In this document: positions 9,577-20,467 of the stretch, piece by piece | Position numbering within the stretch: position 1 is the first letter of the stretch | How the letters are laid out: each line of letters starts with the position of its first letter | NCBI GenBank assembly: GCA_025594325.1 | Contig: JANHCV010000004.1 | Span: 2,232,001 to 2,296,000, forward strand | DNA: 64,000 nucleotides | Origin: Blastocladiella emersonii ATCC 22665 | Lineage: Eukaryota; Blastocladiomycota; Blastocladiomycetes; Blastocladiales; Blastocladiaceae | Direction of reading: 5' to 3' | The notes under the pieces: generated by a model | Databases searched by the model: none | Told to the model about the DNA's origin: nothing | Seen by the model: the letters and a program-made list of their open reading frames with translations, nothing else | Made by a program: the position numbers and the translations under genes

Positions 9577-10137
9577 CTAGGGAGCAGCAGCGCGGCCCGT
9601 GTTGGTCATAGCGAGCGCGACCCAGCCGCCGATCATACAAAGGCCGCCGAGCGGGGTGATGGGGCCCATCCACCGGAACCGCGCCGGGTTGAGGACGAGG
9701 CAGTAGATGGAGCCCGAGAACATGAGGGTGCCGGCCGTGAACAGGCGCGCGGGGAGGAGCGACAGCGGCGTGGCGGCCGTGGGCGACGACGCGCCGCGGT
9801 CCGACGCGCGCATCGCCAGCGACACGAGGATCCCGACCGAGTGCAGCAGCTGGTAGTGCGCGGCTACATGCAGGTGTACGGTGTCAGTGCGGAGTGGTGC
9901 GACGGGGTTCAGGCGAAGGGCGGATCGAACCCGTCTCCCACGACTTGATCTTGCTCGCGTCCGTCACGACCTTGCGGAGGCCGTGGGCGCCGAATGCGCT
10001 ACATGGATAGGCCACGGAGCGTGAGGACCACTTTCATCGGAGCTCGCGGCGGCGTGAGCGGCCTACCCGAGGCACACGCCCGAGGCGGCGAGCAGGCAGC
10101 CCGTGGTCCAGAGCTGGTCGTGCGTGAAGACGGGCAT
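9577..10137 (-). CDS. TMEM256/DUF423 small membrane protein
   Basis: Exons 10137-10067, 9998-9931 and 9863-9577 join to a 141-aa protein. Family hallmarks are AFGAHGLRKVV and WETAAHYQLLHSVGIL, followed by hydrophobic segments SLLPARLFTAGTLMFSGSIY and ITPLGGLCMIGGWVALAM. This matches the DUF423/TMEM256 family of small proteins with three to four membrane segments. Their function is unknown and some members are mitochondrial. The start codon lies within a CTGCAACGCATCAACCACC-ATG context (minus strand) shared with other genes in this window. The gene is head to head with the WD40 gene that follows. Confidence 0.85.
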
Positions 10138-10393
10138 GGTGGTTGATGCGTTGCAGCGAGTTTAGCGCGGCAAAAGGGCCGATGGCGTCCTCGAAAGGGA
10201 GAGGGGAGCGCGCGGCGCGACGCGCCCCCGGCGATCGGCGCGCCTCCCTCACGTGCGCGAGCAACGCGAGGTGACGTCCGTCCAGACGTCCGTCCGTGTC
10301 TCGCGCAGCGTCGGCCCGCCTCGGCATCCGCGCGCTTCTTCTCCCTCCCTCCCTCTCCTCTCGCAACGAATCCCCATGCAACAACGCACCAAC

Positions 10394-11919
10394 ATGATCT
10401 CCTCGGACCGCCGCATCGCGTTTCTCCCGACCATCACGACGCAGCCCGACTGGGACCTGGTCGTGGCCGAGGTAGCGCAGAAGCGGCACAAGGAGTCGTT
10501 CTGGGTGTCGCTGTACTCGACCGACGCCGCCGTCGAGTCGCTGCACGGGTCCGTCGCCGTCACGCGCAAGTACGAGTCGGTCCCCGTCGCCGCGGACGGC
10601 GGGCCCGAGTTCACGGTGCGGCTGCTGACGTCGTCGGCCGCCGCGCGCACCGCCGACAACGTCTCCGCGTACCAGCGCGGGTGCGTGCGCGCGGCGGTTG
10701 GGCTGCGCAACCCGCACCCGTGGCCCGCCATGGCGTGGATGCTGCACGCGCCCGCGGTCGCCGTCGCAGTGATCCGCCCCGACCAGCTCGACGCGGTGCC
10801 CGACGAGCGCACGCTGCGGTCCAAGCCGACGCCCGTCCACTCGGTCGCGTTTTCGCCGGCGGGCGACCTGATCGCGTACGGCGCGGCCAACGGGCTCGTG
10901 CGCGTCGTGGACGCGGCCGACGGGAAGATGCGGCGCACGTTGGCGGGCCATCTCGGCGACGTGCTGCGCACGCGCTTCTTCCCGTCGGGCCAGGTCCTGC
11001 TCACCGTGTCCAATGACCTCACGGCGCGCATCTGGTCGGTCCTCGACGGGTCGTGCCCGCGGATCCTCAAGGGCCACACGCGCGGTACGGTGCTCTGTTT
11101 TGGGGGAAACGCGCCCGACAACTGACGCGGTCACGATGTAGCGCTGACCGACTGCGGGATGCTCGACCGCGGCAAGTCGGTCGTGACGGCCGCGCGCGAC
11201 GGCACCATCCGCGTGTGGCTGTGCGCGACCGCCGAGTGCACGACGGTCATCGAGGTCGACGAGGACCCCATCAACGAGATGGCGCTGCTAGAGATGGCCA
11301 AGTACCGCCCCGACGAGTTCCCCGCATGTACGCGCTCCCCTCCCTTTCACCCCGCCGCGGCCCCTGTTCACTGACCCTCTCGATCGCAGGGCACACGTAC
11401 AAGAGCGACGAGGAAAAGTACATGGCGATCGCCGCGTGCGAGTCGGGCCGGGTCACGGGCGTGCACCTGTCGACCAAGGCCGAGCAGTTCACGGTCACGT
11501 ACCCGCACCGCGCCAACTCGCTCGCCGTGCTCTCGCCCGACCTGCTCGCCGTCGGGTACGAGGACGGCTCGGTGATCGTGTGGGACATGCCGCTGCGCGC
11601 GCAGCGCCACCACATACTCGTGTTCAAGACCCCCGTCACGCAGGTCCGCCGCGTCTCGGACTCGGCCGTCGCCGTGGCGAGCGCCGACGGCCTGCTCCAG
11701 GTCGTCTCGTGGACCCCTGCGCCCGACGGCAAGGGCTCCGAGTACGCGATCCCGCACGTCCTCACGGGCAGCGACATGGAGCCCGTGTACGCGCTCGACG
11801 TGGCCGGCGACGCGGCTACGGTGGTGGCGGCGGGCCGCGACGGCACCCTGCGCGTGTACCGGTGCGGCGCCGACGGCGCCCTCGCCGAGCCCGCGGTGCC
11901 GCTGCCCGCCGATCCGTGA
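10394..11919 (+). CDS. PAAF1: WD40 repeat protein resembling proteasomal ATPase-associated factor 1 / Rpn14
   Basis: Exons 10394-11084, 11142-11327 and 11390-11919 give 468 aa. WD-like units end in RVVDAAD, ARIWSVL, IRVWLC, VIVWDM and LRVYRC, so the C-terminal two thirds form a beta-propeller. The N-terminal 110 residues are a separate domain. The stretch ALTDCGMLDRGKSVVTAARD followed by GTIRVW is typical of PAAF1/Rpn14. That protein chaperones 19S regulatory-particle assembly by binding the C-tails of Rpt ATPases. An in-frame ATG lies 18 bases upstream at 10376; 10394 is preferred because it sits behind the ACAACGCACCAAC leader motif. Another scaffold WD40 protein remains possible. Confidence 0.7.
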
Positions 11920-12220
11920 GAAGAGGCCGTGTCGAGATGAAAGAAAAAATGCAGCCCATTTTTTGAGTGCGCGTGACGGGTGGGCGTGGGAGCGGTCTCG
12001 GGGCCGCACGCCGGTGAGCGACACGCGGCGGCGGCGGCTCAGCGCAACGCGTCGACGCGTCGCGATCGAAAGTGGGTGAGACCGCCGACGTGAATCGGCG
12101 GCCGGGGTCATCACCATGCCCATCACAGGGCGCGCTCTCTCTTCTCTCGCTCTCTCGAGTGCATCCTCGCCAACGACGTATCACCCACACACCAAGACCA
12201 AGACCAAGACCATCACCACC

Positions 12221-13096
12221 ATGCTGACCGCCGCCACCCGCCGCCTCACCACCACCACCACCGCGCTCGCCGCGACGCGCGCGTTCGCCGCCGCGACCAC
12301 CGCGGTCCCCGTGTCGTCGGCCAAGTGGTACGGGACCATCTCGGCGACCATGGCGGCGCGCGCGGGCGGGACGCCGGGGCAGCCGATCGACGAGCTGATC
12401 AAGCAGGACCACCACGAGATCTTCTCGCTGTGGTCGCAGTTCAAGCAGACGCTGCCGTCGAGCGACACGACGGCGCGCGGCGTGCGGGCCGGGTCGAGCG
12501 AGGCGTCGACGCTGTCGTACGGCGGCAACGCGGAGCCGGCCATCACGACGGGCGCGACCGAGTCGTCGTCGGGCCCGATGCAGGGCGACATGGACGCGGA
12601 CTCGGGCATGCTGGCGCACCGCGCGCGGATCGCCAACAGCCTGCTGCGTGCGATCGCGGTGCACTCGGTAGCCGAGGAGCTGACCGTGTACCGCGAGATC
12701 GGCGAGGTGCGCGGCGCCGACGTGATGCAGCAGCTGCTCGCGGACCAGCAGCAGGTCAAGGAGGAGTGCTACGAGCTCGACCGCATGGCCGTGACGGACC
12801 CCGACTACGTGCCGCGGCTGCGCAAGATCATCAAGGAGCTCGAGGTGCACACGGCGGCCGAGGAGCAGCACGAGCTGCCCGAGCTGCGCGCCCGCCTCAA
12901 CGACGCGCGCCTCGTCGAGATCGGCGACATGTTCCAGGCCGTCAAGAACAAGGTGCCGACCCACGCCCACCCGGCCGCGCCCACCAAGTCCGGCACGCTC
13001 GAGGCCGTCGTCGGCATGCTCGTCACCCCCATGGACAAGCTGCGCGACATGGGCCGCGAGTTTGCCGAGGGCGTCGGCGCCAAGGGCAAGCAGTAG
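12221..13096 (+). CDS. Hemerythrin-like HHE domain protein, probably mitochondrial
   Basis: Single exon of 291 aa. The metal ligands expected of a four-helix hemerythrin/HHE domain are visible in order: DHHEIF, then HSVAEELTVYREI, then HTAAEEQHELPEL. Such domains hold a di-iron centre that binds O2 or NO, or senses oxygen and iron. The N-terminus MLTAATRRLTTTTTALAATR is rich in Thr, Ala and Arg and lacks acids, a good mitochondrial presequence. A low-complexity insert of about 50 residues separates the first ligand helix from the second. The ATG at 12221 is preferred over an upstream in-frame ATG at 12116 because it starts the presequence and follows a CAAGAC repeat leader ending ATCACCACC. 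Confidence 0.8.
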   Translation: MLTAATRRLTTTTTALAATRAFAAATTAVPVSSAKWYGTISATMAARAGGTPGQPIDELIKQDHHEIFSLWSQFKQTLPSSDTTARGVRAGSSEASTLSYGGNAEPAITTGATESSSGPMQGDMDADSGMLAHRARIANSLLRAIAVHSVAEELTVYREIGEVRGADVMQQLLADQQQVKEECYELDRMAVTDPDYVPRLRKIIKELEVHTAAEEQHELPELRARLNDARLVEIGDMFQAVKNKVPTHAHPAAPTKSGTLEAVVGMLVTPMDKLRDMGREFAEGVGAKGKQ

Positions 13097-13392
13097 GCGC
13101 GCGAGGATGGGTTCGCGTGGCGTGCGTGCCGCGGCGGGTGCGGCCGCCGCCGAAGGAGATTTTGTTGTCGTTGTCGATTGCTGCTGCAGAGTATTGATCC
13201 TGTTCTGACCCTCCCCCCACGCCCTCCTCGAGAACTCGCTGAGCGCGACGGTCATCCAGCGCCGCCCTCACGTGTGGTGGTCGGCGGCAACCCGTCGCCT
13301 CCCTCGCGACCGACCTCGCCCCTCCCGGATTGCTCCCACCGCTCCCTCTCAGCGATCAACGCAAACACACCCACTGCAACGTATCAACAACC

Positions 13393-14508
13393 ATGTCGTG
13401 GCTCACCACAGCCGCCATCATCCTCGTCCCGTGGGGCTACCGCAAGTACGCCGAGCACCGCGCCGCGGCCGCCTCGGCGCCCAACAAGCCCGGCACCGGC
13501 GCCGGCGCCGGTCGTGCGAAGGCGCTGTCGACCTCAGACTACCTCTACTACGCGCTGTGCGTGGCCATCATCCTGCACCAGCTATGGACGCTCCTCCTCC
13601 CGACCTTCGACGCGTTCGAGACGACGGGCGTCGCACTCGACGCGCCGGCCTGGGTGCTGCGCAACGCGCTGGCAGCTCACCTGTCGCGCGCCGGGTACAC
13701 GAGCACGACGCTCTCGTTCGACGACGCGGCGTCCCGCTCAACCGTCGCCGCATCCCATACGCTCGGGTTCGCGGACCGGGTCGTGCTGACGTTCCAGCTG
13801 GTGCGGTCGAGCGCGGCGCTGCGCGGGGTGCACGCGGCGTTCGGCGCCGCCACGCTGCTCGGGTGCGCGTACTGCCGCGACCCCGCCGACTACTGGACGT
13901 ACGCGGTGCCCGCGGTCCTGGCGCCGTACGCGGTGCGGGCCGCGGTGTTGGGGGTGCTGACGGCGCCGCTGGAGCGGGGCCACTGGCGCGCGACGGCGGT
14001 CACGGTGCTCGCGGCGATGGCGGGCGTCGAGGCGCTCGTCCGGTTCGATGTCGTTGACCTCGCGTGGATGCTGGGTGGGACCGCCGCCGAAGCCGTCCTC
14101 CGCGTCGACCTGCCGCACCGCGCGCTCGGTAAGATCCACGCCATGGTGACGGTCGTGCTCGTCGGCGCGATCGCCGCGTTCCCGCGCTCCGATAAATCCG
14201 CGGGCGCGGCGCAGGTGCTCGCCGAGGAGGTGATCCCGGCGCTCAACGCGGCGCAGCGGCTCGCCGTGACGACGGGACTCGCGCACGCGGCCGTGATGGG
14301 CGAGCCCGAGGCCCGCGCCAAGTACGTCGAGGTGCAGGCGGCGCAGGCGCGCGCGAATGACCGCGTGCGCGCTGACGCGAGTGTGGCGGCGGCACGGCGC
14401 GAGGCGGCAGCGAGGATCGGGCTCGGCGACCGGCTCGAGGCTGTCGTCAAGGCGGATGTCCAGAAGCTGCTGGCCGAGGGGCTCGGCGTCAACGACGACC
14501 AGGAGTAA
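13393..14508 (+). CDS. Unknown multipass membrane protein
   Basis: Single exon of 371 aa. I do not recognise the family. Hydrophobic segments include WLTTAAIILVPWG at the N-terminus, YYALCVAIILHQLWTLLLP, GVHAAFGAATLLGCAY, YAVPAVLAPYAVRAAVLGVL, VTVLAAMAGVEALV and IHAMVTVVLVGAIAAF. The last 110 residues are a charged Ala-rich helix (EARAKYVEVQAAQARAND), probably coiled coil on one side of the membrane. The ATG at 13393 sits in CTGCAACGTATCAACAACC-ATG, the same leader motif as its neighbours, which fixes the start. It is downstream of the hemerythrin gene on the same strand, with 296 bp between them. Confidence 0.7.
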   Translation: MSWLTTAAIILVPWGYRKYAEHRAAAASAPNKPGTGAGAGRAKALSTSDYLYYALCVAIILHQLWTLLLPTFDAFETTGVALDAPAWVLRNALAAHLSRAGYTSTTLSFDDAASRSTVAASHTLGFADRVVLTFQLVRSSAALRGVHAAFGAATLLGCAYCRDPADYWTYAVPAVLAPYAVRAAVLGVLTAPLERGHWRATAVTVLAAMAGVEALVRFDVVDLAWMLGGTAAEAVLRVDLPHRALGKIHAMVTVVLVGAIAAFPRSDKSAGAAQVLAEEVIPALNAAQRLAVTTGLAHAAVMGEPEARAKYVEVQAAQARANDRVRADASVAAARREAAARIGLGDRLEAVVKADVQKLLAEGLGVNDDQE

Positions 14509-14537
14509 CTCGTAATGTATACACACGCTCATCTGAT

Positions 14538-15273
14538 CTACAGCTCGGCGTCGACCTTGCGCCCGGCCACGGTCCACTTGCCGTGCAGGACCGTCTTCCC
14601 GTCGTCCTCGATGGCGGCCTCGATGGCGTCGCCCGGCTTGACGCTCCCGACGCCCTTGGGCGTACCCGTCAGGATCACGTCGCCCTCCTGCAGCGTCATG
14701 ATCTGCGACACGTGTGCGATGAGCTTGGGCACGCCGAAGATGAAGTCGCGGGTGGTCCCGTCCTGCTTGGTGGCGCCGTTGACCTTGAGCCAGAGACGGA
14801 CGTTGTGCGGGTCCTTGATCGCGGCGGCGGGCACCATGTCGGTGACGGGGGTAAAGTCGTCGAACCCCTTGGCGACCGACCACGGCATGCCCGCCTTCTT
14901 GGCCTTGTCCTGCAGGTCGCGCGCCGTCATGTCGATGGCCAGCGTGTACCCGGCGACGTGCGCCATGGCGTCGGCCTCGCGCACGCGGCTCGCGGGCTTC
15001 CCGATCACGACGCCGAGTTCGACCTCGTGGTGCACGTCGCACTGCTCCGGGATCGTGATGGCGCGGCCCACGGGGCAGTAGCTCGACGTCGGCTTCAGGA
15101 AGAACATGGGCTTGGTCGGCACCGCGTTGCCGAGCTCCTTGGCGTGGTCGCTTCACGGAGGGTGAGGGTTAGCGCCGTGGTCGCGGGCGAGAGGGCGGGT
15201 GCGGAGGGAGCCCGTACGCAAAGTTGCGGCCGATGGCGACAATCTTGCGGCCAGTGTGGCGGAAGGCAGACAT
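14538..15273 (-). CDS. FAHD1: Fumarylacetoacetate hydrolase-domain protein (acylpyruvase / oxaloacetate decarboxylase)
   Basis: Exons 15273-15218 and 15150-14538 give 222 aa. The start reads KIVAIGRNFADHAKELGNAV, followed by PTKPMFFLKPTSSY, the signature of FAHD1. Metal-binding acids are in HHEVELGVVIG, and the catalytic-loop Asp is in YTLAIDMTARDLQ. The end has ILTGTPKGVGSVKPGD. Animal FAHD1 hydrolyses acylpyruvates and decarboxylates oxaloacetate in mitochondria; this protein has no obvious presequence. It is divergently paired with the formimidoylglutamase gene across about 220 bp, and its start follows TTGCAACGTATCACGCACC. Confidence 0.9.
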
Positions 15274-15495
15274 GGTTGGTGCGTGATACGTTGCAATAAG
15301 CGGACGTTGGTAGATGGTAGAGGAGAGAGAGAGGAGGAGAGAGAGGGGGTTGGGGTTCCCTCCGTCGTGTTGACGGCCAGGCGGACCCGACCGGGCGAGC
15401 GAACGACGCGCCGCCGAGGCCCCGGACCCGTTCTCTCTCTCCCCTCCTCTCTCCTCTCCTCCTCCCTCCCCTTCATCGAAAACCCACGCAACACC
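15274..15495. promoter_or_regulatory. Bidirectional promoter between FAHD1 and formimidoylglutamase
   Basis: 222 bp separate two divergent ATGs. It contains a long AG/CT-rich tract (about 15310-15350 and 15428-15475), a TGCAACG motif next to the FAHD1 start, and ACGCAACACC before the other start. No TATA box is evident. Confidence 0.55.
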
Positions 15496-16624
15496 ATGAA
15501 GTTTGACGGCTACGGCACCGACGACCCGCGCATGGGCCACATTCTGGTCGACGCGCCCGCGGGTGTCCCGCTCGCGTCGGTGCTCCCCGCCGGCGACGAC
15601 GCCAAGCCGCGCATCGCCTTCATCGGGTTCCCCGACGACCAGGGCGTCGCGCGCAACGGCGGCCGCGTCGGCGCCGCGCACGGGCCCGAGGCCGCGCTCA
15701 AGTACATTCGCAAGGTCGGCACCATCGTCAACGCCGAGTACGACGTCGATCTGCGGTACGGCTTCTCTCTCCTCCTCGCTCGGGTGGCGGGTTCGCGGCA
15801 CTCACTCGTTGTGCGGATGTAGCACGATCCATCTCGTCAACGCGGGCCCGATCCAGTCCGCGCCCAACGCGCTGTCGGTCGAGGACGCGCACGTTGCGCT
15901 GCGGGCGCGCGTCGCCGAGGCCGTGTCGGCGGGCTTCATCCCGTTCGTCCTCGGCGGCGGCAACAACCAGTCGTACCCGAACGCGCGCGGGCTCATGGAC
16001 GCGCTGCCGCCCGCGACGCCGCTCGCCGTCATCAACATCGACGCGCACATGGACGTGCGCCCGTTCGTGCAGGGCGGGCTCGCGCACTCGGGCTCGCCGT
16101 TCCAGCAGCTGCTCAACGACGCCGAGTTCGCGGGCCCGACGCGCCGCGGGCATTTCGTCGAGTTTGCGCTCCAGGGGTCGCAGTGTTCCGCGGAACACGT
16201 CGCGTTCCTGCGGTCGCGCGACGGCCGGCGCCACCCGGGCGTCGGGACGACGACCGACCTCGTGTGGCTGCGCGACGTGGTACCGAGCACGCCCGAGGGC
16301 GGGGCCGTCGGGACGTCGGCGTTTGCAGCGCAGTTCCGCTTGCTACTCGACGAGTGCGCGCGTGGCGGCGAGGGTGCCGTGTTCGTGTCGTTGGACCTCG
16401 ACGCGGTCCGCGGCTGCGACGCGCCGGGCGTCTCGTGCGCGTCGCCGCTCGGGCTCACGGCGCAGCAGGCGCTCGATATCTGCTACGTCGCCGGCACGCA
16501 TCCGGCCGTCAAGCTCGTCGACCTCTCCGAGTATAACCCAAAGGAGGAGGAGTACCGCACCGGCCGGCTCGTCGCCATGATGGCGTACTACTTTGCCATG
16601 GGGCTCACGCAGCGTCGCAAGTGA
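15496..16624 (+). CDS. hutG: Formimidoylglutamase of the arginase/ureohydrolase family
   Basis: Exons 15496-15755 and 15823-16624 give 353 aa. The ureohydrolase metal centre is recognisable: GGGNNQSYPNARG, NIDAHMDVRPF (D-x-H-x-D) and SLDLDAVRGCDAPG (D-x-D). The DVRP and GCDAPG contexts point to formimidoylglutamase (N-formimino-L-glutamate to glutamate plus formamide) rather than arginase or agmatinase. Histidine ammonia-lyase is the next gene on the same strand, which supports a role in histidine breakdown. Asn replaces His in the usual GG-D/H motif, so the metal ligand set may be atypical. Formiminoglutamate deiminase is not an alternative, as that enzyme belongs to a different fold. Confidence 0.8.
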
Positions 16625-17229
16625 GGGATCTCGTAGCCGCAGTCGATTCAATATACTATTCGACTCGTTTTGATACAATCTACAGTCCATGTCAGCGACG
16701 TGGCGCGGCCCATCAGCCGGTCCTCCCTGCACGCCAAATCCAGGCACACACAAGCGCGATGACTCGAGGCCCACGAGGCTTCGTTCGTATTGCCGGGCGG
16801 CGTCGTGAAGCGCCGTGGCTGCCGCGCGGTTGATGCCGCATCTGATCTCGCCCCGAGAGGGCGGCCGGCCGGCGGCCTCCGACGCGACGCGGGACGCGCC
16901 GGCCACCGCTCACGTGGGCGGCTGAACGGGACGCGCGCCCATTGGGCGGCCACTTAAGCGCCAAACGCACGTCGCACGTGAGCAAAAGTGTCTCGCGTCG
17001 CGCGGTCCCGCTGCCCGCGGACCCGCGGACCCGCGCCGGGCAGTGCAGCGGACCCTGCCCGTCGGCAGTACCTGCGCAGCCTGTGCGGGCCGCGCGGACC
17101 CCCGTTGGGGACGGGGCCCGACTACAAAAGCCGCGCGGCTCCAGCTGCCCGCACTCGGCTCCTCACCTCTGCGACACGCGATCGCACCTCCGACTCTCTC
17201 TCTGCAACGCACCAACGCATCAACCAACC
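16625..17229. promoter_or_regulatory. Upstream region of histidine ammonia-lyase
   Basis: There is no gene in these 605 bp. It includes an inverted CCAAT-like CCCATTGGGCGG (16937-16948), CACGTGGGCGG upstream of it, and ending at the ATG a CT run followed by CTGCAACGCACCAACGCATC. The last is the leader motif seen at many starts in the window. Confidence 0.4.
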
Positions 17230-19056
17230 ATGCCCTACTCGAAGACCAACCCCAAGATCTTCCTCCTCGACGGCGAGTCGCTGACTCCCGAGGAGCTCGT
17301 CCTGCTCAGGTCCGTCCCTGCAAGTCGCCGACGTCCAGTAGGATGCACGCGCTGACGCTCCGATCCCATCCCTGTCGCGTCCGCGTAGCCATGGCAACCA
17401 CACCATCGACCTGACCGAGACCGCCTGGGAGGTACTTACTTCCTGACCCATGGCTCCTCCCGAGCCGCGCTCACCTTCCCGTCCCATGTCCCCTCTCCTC
17501 GTAGCGCATCGCCGAGTCGCGCGCGCTCGTCGAGAAGCTCGCGTCGTCGGGCAAGGCCATCTACGGCATCAACACGGGCTTCGGCAACTTTGCCACGGTC
17601 ACCATCCCCGACGACCAGCTCTCGCAGCTGCAGATCAACCTCATCACGTCCCACTCGGCGGGTACGGGCCCCGCGCTGAGCCCCGCTCGCACCCGCATGT
17701 TGCTGGTGCTCCGCATCAACGTGCTGGCCAAGGTGCGCTCTCTCATTTACGCTCGACGTGGCTCGCGTCCGGTCCACTAACGATCTCTTCTTCGCGACAC
17801 AGGGCTTCTCGGGTATCTCGCCCAAGAACGTCGGCTGCATGCTCGCCGCCTTCAACAAGGGCTGCCTCAGCTACGTCCCCGAGCAGGGCACGGTCGGCGC
17901 GTCGGGCGACCTGGCGCCGCTCGCGCACCTGGCGCTCGGCATGATGGGCATGGGCAAGATGTGGGACCCGACGCTCAACCAGTACGACGACGCGGCCGCC
18001 GTCCTCAAGCGGCACGGCCTGACGCCGATCCAGCCGGGCGCCAAAGAGGGGCTCGCCATGATCAACGGCACCCAGTTCATCGCGTCGCACGGCGCCGAGG
18101 CCGTGGTGCGCGCGTCGCTCGTCGCCAAGCAGGCCGATGTGGTCGGCGCACTCACGCTCGAGGCGCTGCAGGGCACGCCGCGCGCGTTCGACCCCAAGGT
18201 CCACGCGGCGCGCCCGCACCCGGGCCAGGTCGCCTCGGCGGCGCGCCTGCGCGCGCTCCTGCACCGCCCCGACCACCCGTCCGAGATCTTCGAGGCGCAC
18301 ATCGACTGCGCGCGCGTCCAGGACAGCTACACGCTGCGGTGCATGCCGCAGGTGCACGGGGCGTCGGCCGATACCGTCGAGATGGTGCGCGAGGTGATCA
18401 CGACCGAGATGAACTCGGCTACGGACAACCCCATGTGCTTTGCAGAGACGTCGAGCATCGTCTCTGCCGGCAACTTCCATGGGGAATACCCCGCCAAGTT
18501 CCTCGACTACCTCACGATCGGTGTGCACGAGCTCGCGTCCATCTCGGAGCGCCGCATCGAGCGGCTCATCAACCCGACGCTGTCGGGTCTCCCCGCGTTC
18601 CTCGTCGCCAAGGGCGGGCTCAACTCCGGGTTCATGATCCCGCACTGCACGGCCGCCGCCCTCGTCTCCGAGAACAAGCAGATGGCCAACCCGGCGTCGA
18701 CCGACTCGATCCCGACCTCGGCCGGCAAGGAGGACCACGTGTCCATGGGCGGGTTCGCCGCGCGCAAGTGCGTCAAGGTCGTCGAGAACGTCGAGAAGGT
18801 GCTCGCCATCGAGCTCCTCGCCGCGTGCCAGGCCATCGAGTTCCACCGCCCCAAGAAGACCACCCCGGCGCTCGAGGCCGTCTACGCCCTCGTCCGCAGC
18901 AAGGTCCCCGCCTACGACGAGGACCGGTTCATGGCCCCCGATATCGAGGCTGCCTGGAAGCTCATCCGCTCCGGCGCCGTCTGGAACGCCGTCGCCAAGC
19001 ATATCGGCGAGCAGCCCGCCGACCACGAGGTGCACGACGGGCTCATGGGCCTGTGA
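17230..19056 (+). CDS. HAL: Histidine ammonia-lyase (histidase)
   Basis: Four exons (17230-17309, 17389-17431, 17505-17732, 17803-19056) give 534 aa, close to bacterial HutH. The enzyme removes ammonia from histidine to make urocanate. The self-processed MIO triad Ala-Ser-Gly sits at about residues 150-152 in [17 protein letters not shown]. Other hallmarks are [35 protein letters not shown] and [11 protein letters not shown]. Histidase-type context ([16 protein letters not shown]) and the neighbouring formimidoylglutamase favour histidase over phenylalanine ammonia-lyase, which is the usual fungal member and is longer. Splice ends are GTCCG, GTACT and GTGCG with TAG or CAG. The inverted repeat begins about 200 bp after the stop. 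Confidence 0.9.
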
Positions 19057-19250
19057 GCCGTGACGGAGGGCGAGGAGGGCCGCCGTGTTGGCGGCCTCGA
19101 CCGATTTGTTTTATCTAGCGCATCATCATATACACGCAAATGCATCCATGCAACAGCCACTTGGACTTCGGCGTGATGGGCGAGATGGACCATGGGTGCG
19201 AGAGTCCTCGGTTTTGGGTCAGCGGTCACTCGAGGAACGGGCGGGAGACA

Positions 19251-20467
19251 CGGGGAGCTGGTGCTTTATAGCGATGAACGATTGTGCAACGCAAGGGCCA
19301 GGCGGTTCCATCCCAGCCCCTTGAGATCAATTGAGTCAACTCTCCCGATCACGGCTGAGGTGCGACCTGGCGGTAGTAGCGGCGCAGCATCTCGCCCTGA
19401 AACAGCTTATCCTTGTTCACTTGCGCACGCTCCAGGCGAGGAACGTCTTGAAGGTCGGTTAGGTTGAGTCGGACGTGCGATAGCGATGACGGCTGATCTC
19501 TACGCGTGATCGTCGCCAATTCAGCGCGTGCGAGAACATATCGTAGTCGCTGGTCTTCGCGATGGTGATTCAACGGTTTCATTGGACCGGAAGCACAAAC
19601 CACAACTCACAATCGCCGACCGTGTCGACCAAGACCTTGACGGCGCCTCGCTCACGAGCGGTCGCCGCCAGTTGCCTCCGAGGTCGCCGTAACCGACCGG
19701 ATGAGCATCGACTTGGACGGAGAAGCGCTCTCCTGGTCCTTGGACACGCGAGACGTGGATGCCGACGTCGACGAGCTCGTGACGCGCATCGACTTGCTCG
19801 CGCTCTTCTTCTTCATCACCCGGCTGAGCCCGTCGAGGAACCTAGACGTTGAGCCACGGTGAGAGAGGTACGATCGCTGCGCGGGGTGTAACGTACGAGC
19901 TGAAGATGCGAAGACGGACCGCGTCGGCAAAGAAGATAGATAGGTAGCTCGGGTCGAACATGGGATCCACAAGTCGCGCGATCGAAATGGCCATGATCAG
20001 GAAGGCCTCGGCGAGCAGCATGATCTGGATGTGTCGGATCAGCCCGACCATGTCCTCGCGCATGGTCATCCCACCGGCAGGGGCAACGGTGAGCTCGCGC
20101 AAGAACATGACGAATGTAAGCGAGATGGCCAAGTTGACCAATGCATCGATGATGGTCCAGGCTAAGCGTTGCGCGTTGCGAGGGAGGTCAGCGCATGCGT
20201 GCATGTCTTTTCCCGCGTTGTTCGTACCAAGGTACGTGTGGATCGCGCCCTCGTCGTAGGAGCCCTGCGCAGTCCAGGTCAGAGCGAAGAGCCACAGGTT
20301 GACCGCGACTTGCAACAACGCCGAGACGCCAGCACCCGCGACGAGGACCTGGACCGCTCGCTTGTAGCGAGTGTAGCAGGTCCGATACAGACTATGACGA
20401 CCGCCGTCAGACACAACCGAGGCTGGGCAAAGAACAACCACTGGGCACGTACCGCGTCGCATTGAGG
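19251..20467. repeat. Left arm of a 1.2-kb inverted repeat
   Basis: Position p here pairs with 42879-p in the right arm (22412-23628). The reading frames on the two arms are identical end to end. The only mismatch I found is near the outer end (19257 against 23622). Identity stops sharply at 20467/22412 and about 19251/23628. The 1944-bp centre is not duplicated. Confidence 0.9.
19652..20467 (-). pseudogene. Truncated copy of the MGLTE membrane protein gene
   Basis: This is the left-arm copy of exons 3 to 5, and the last 15 nt of exon 2, of the gene at 22064. It covers LYRTCYTRYKRAVQ through to SVTATSEATGGDRS. The start exon and about 260 nt of the second exon, which hold the first three membrane segments, are absent because the repeat ends at 20467. 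The sequence beyond that point is unrelated. No obvious replacement start exists, so it is probably silent despite being intact within the arm. Confidence 0.8.

Noticed and set aside
9915-9990. Possible tRNA gene, because GGTTCGATCC (minus strand) resembles a B box
   Set aside because: The upstream 60 bases are the conserved AFGAHGLRKVV exon of TMEM256, there is no A box, and no cloverleaf can be drawn.
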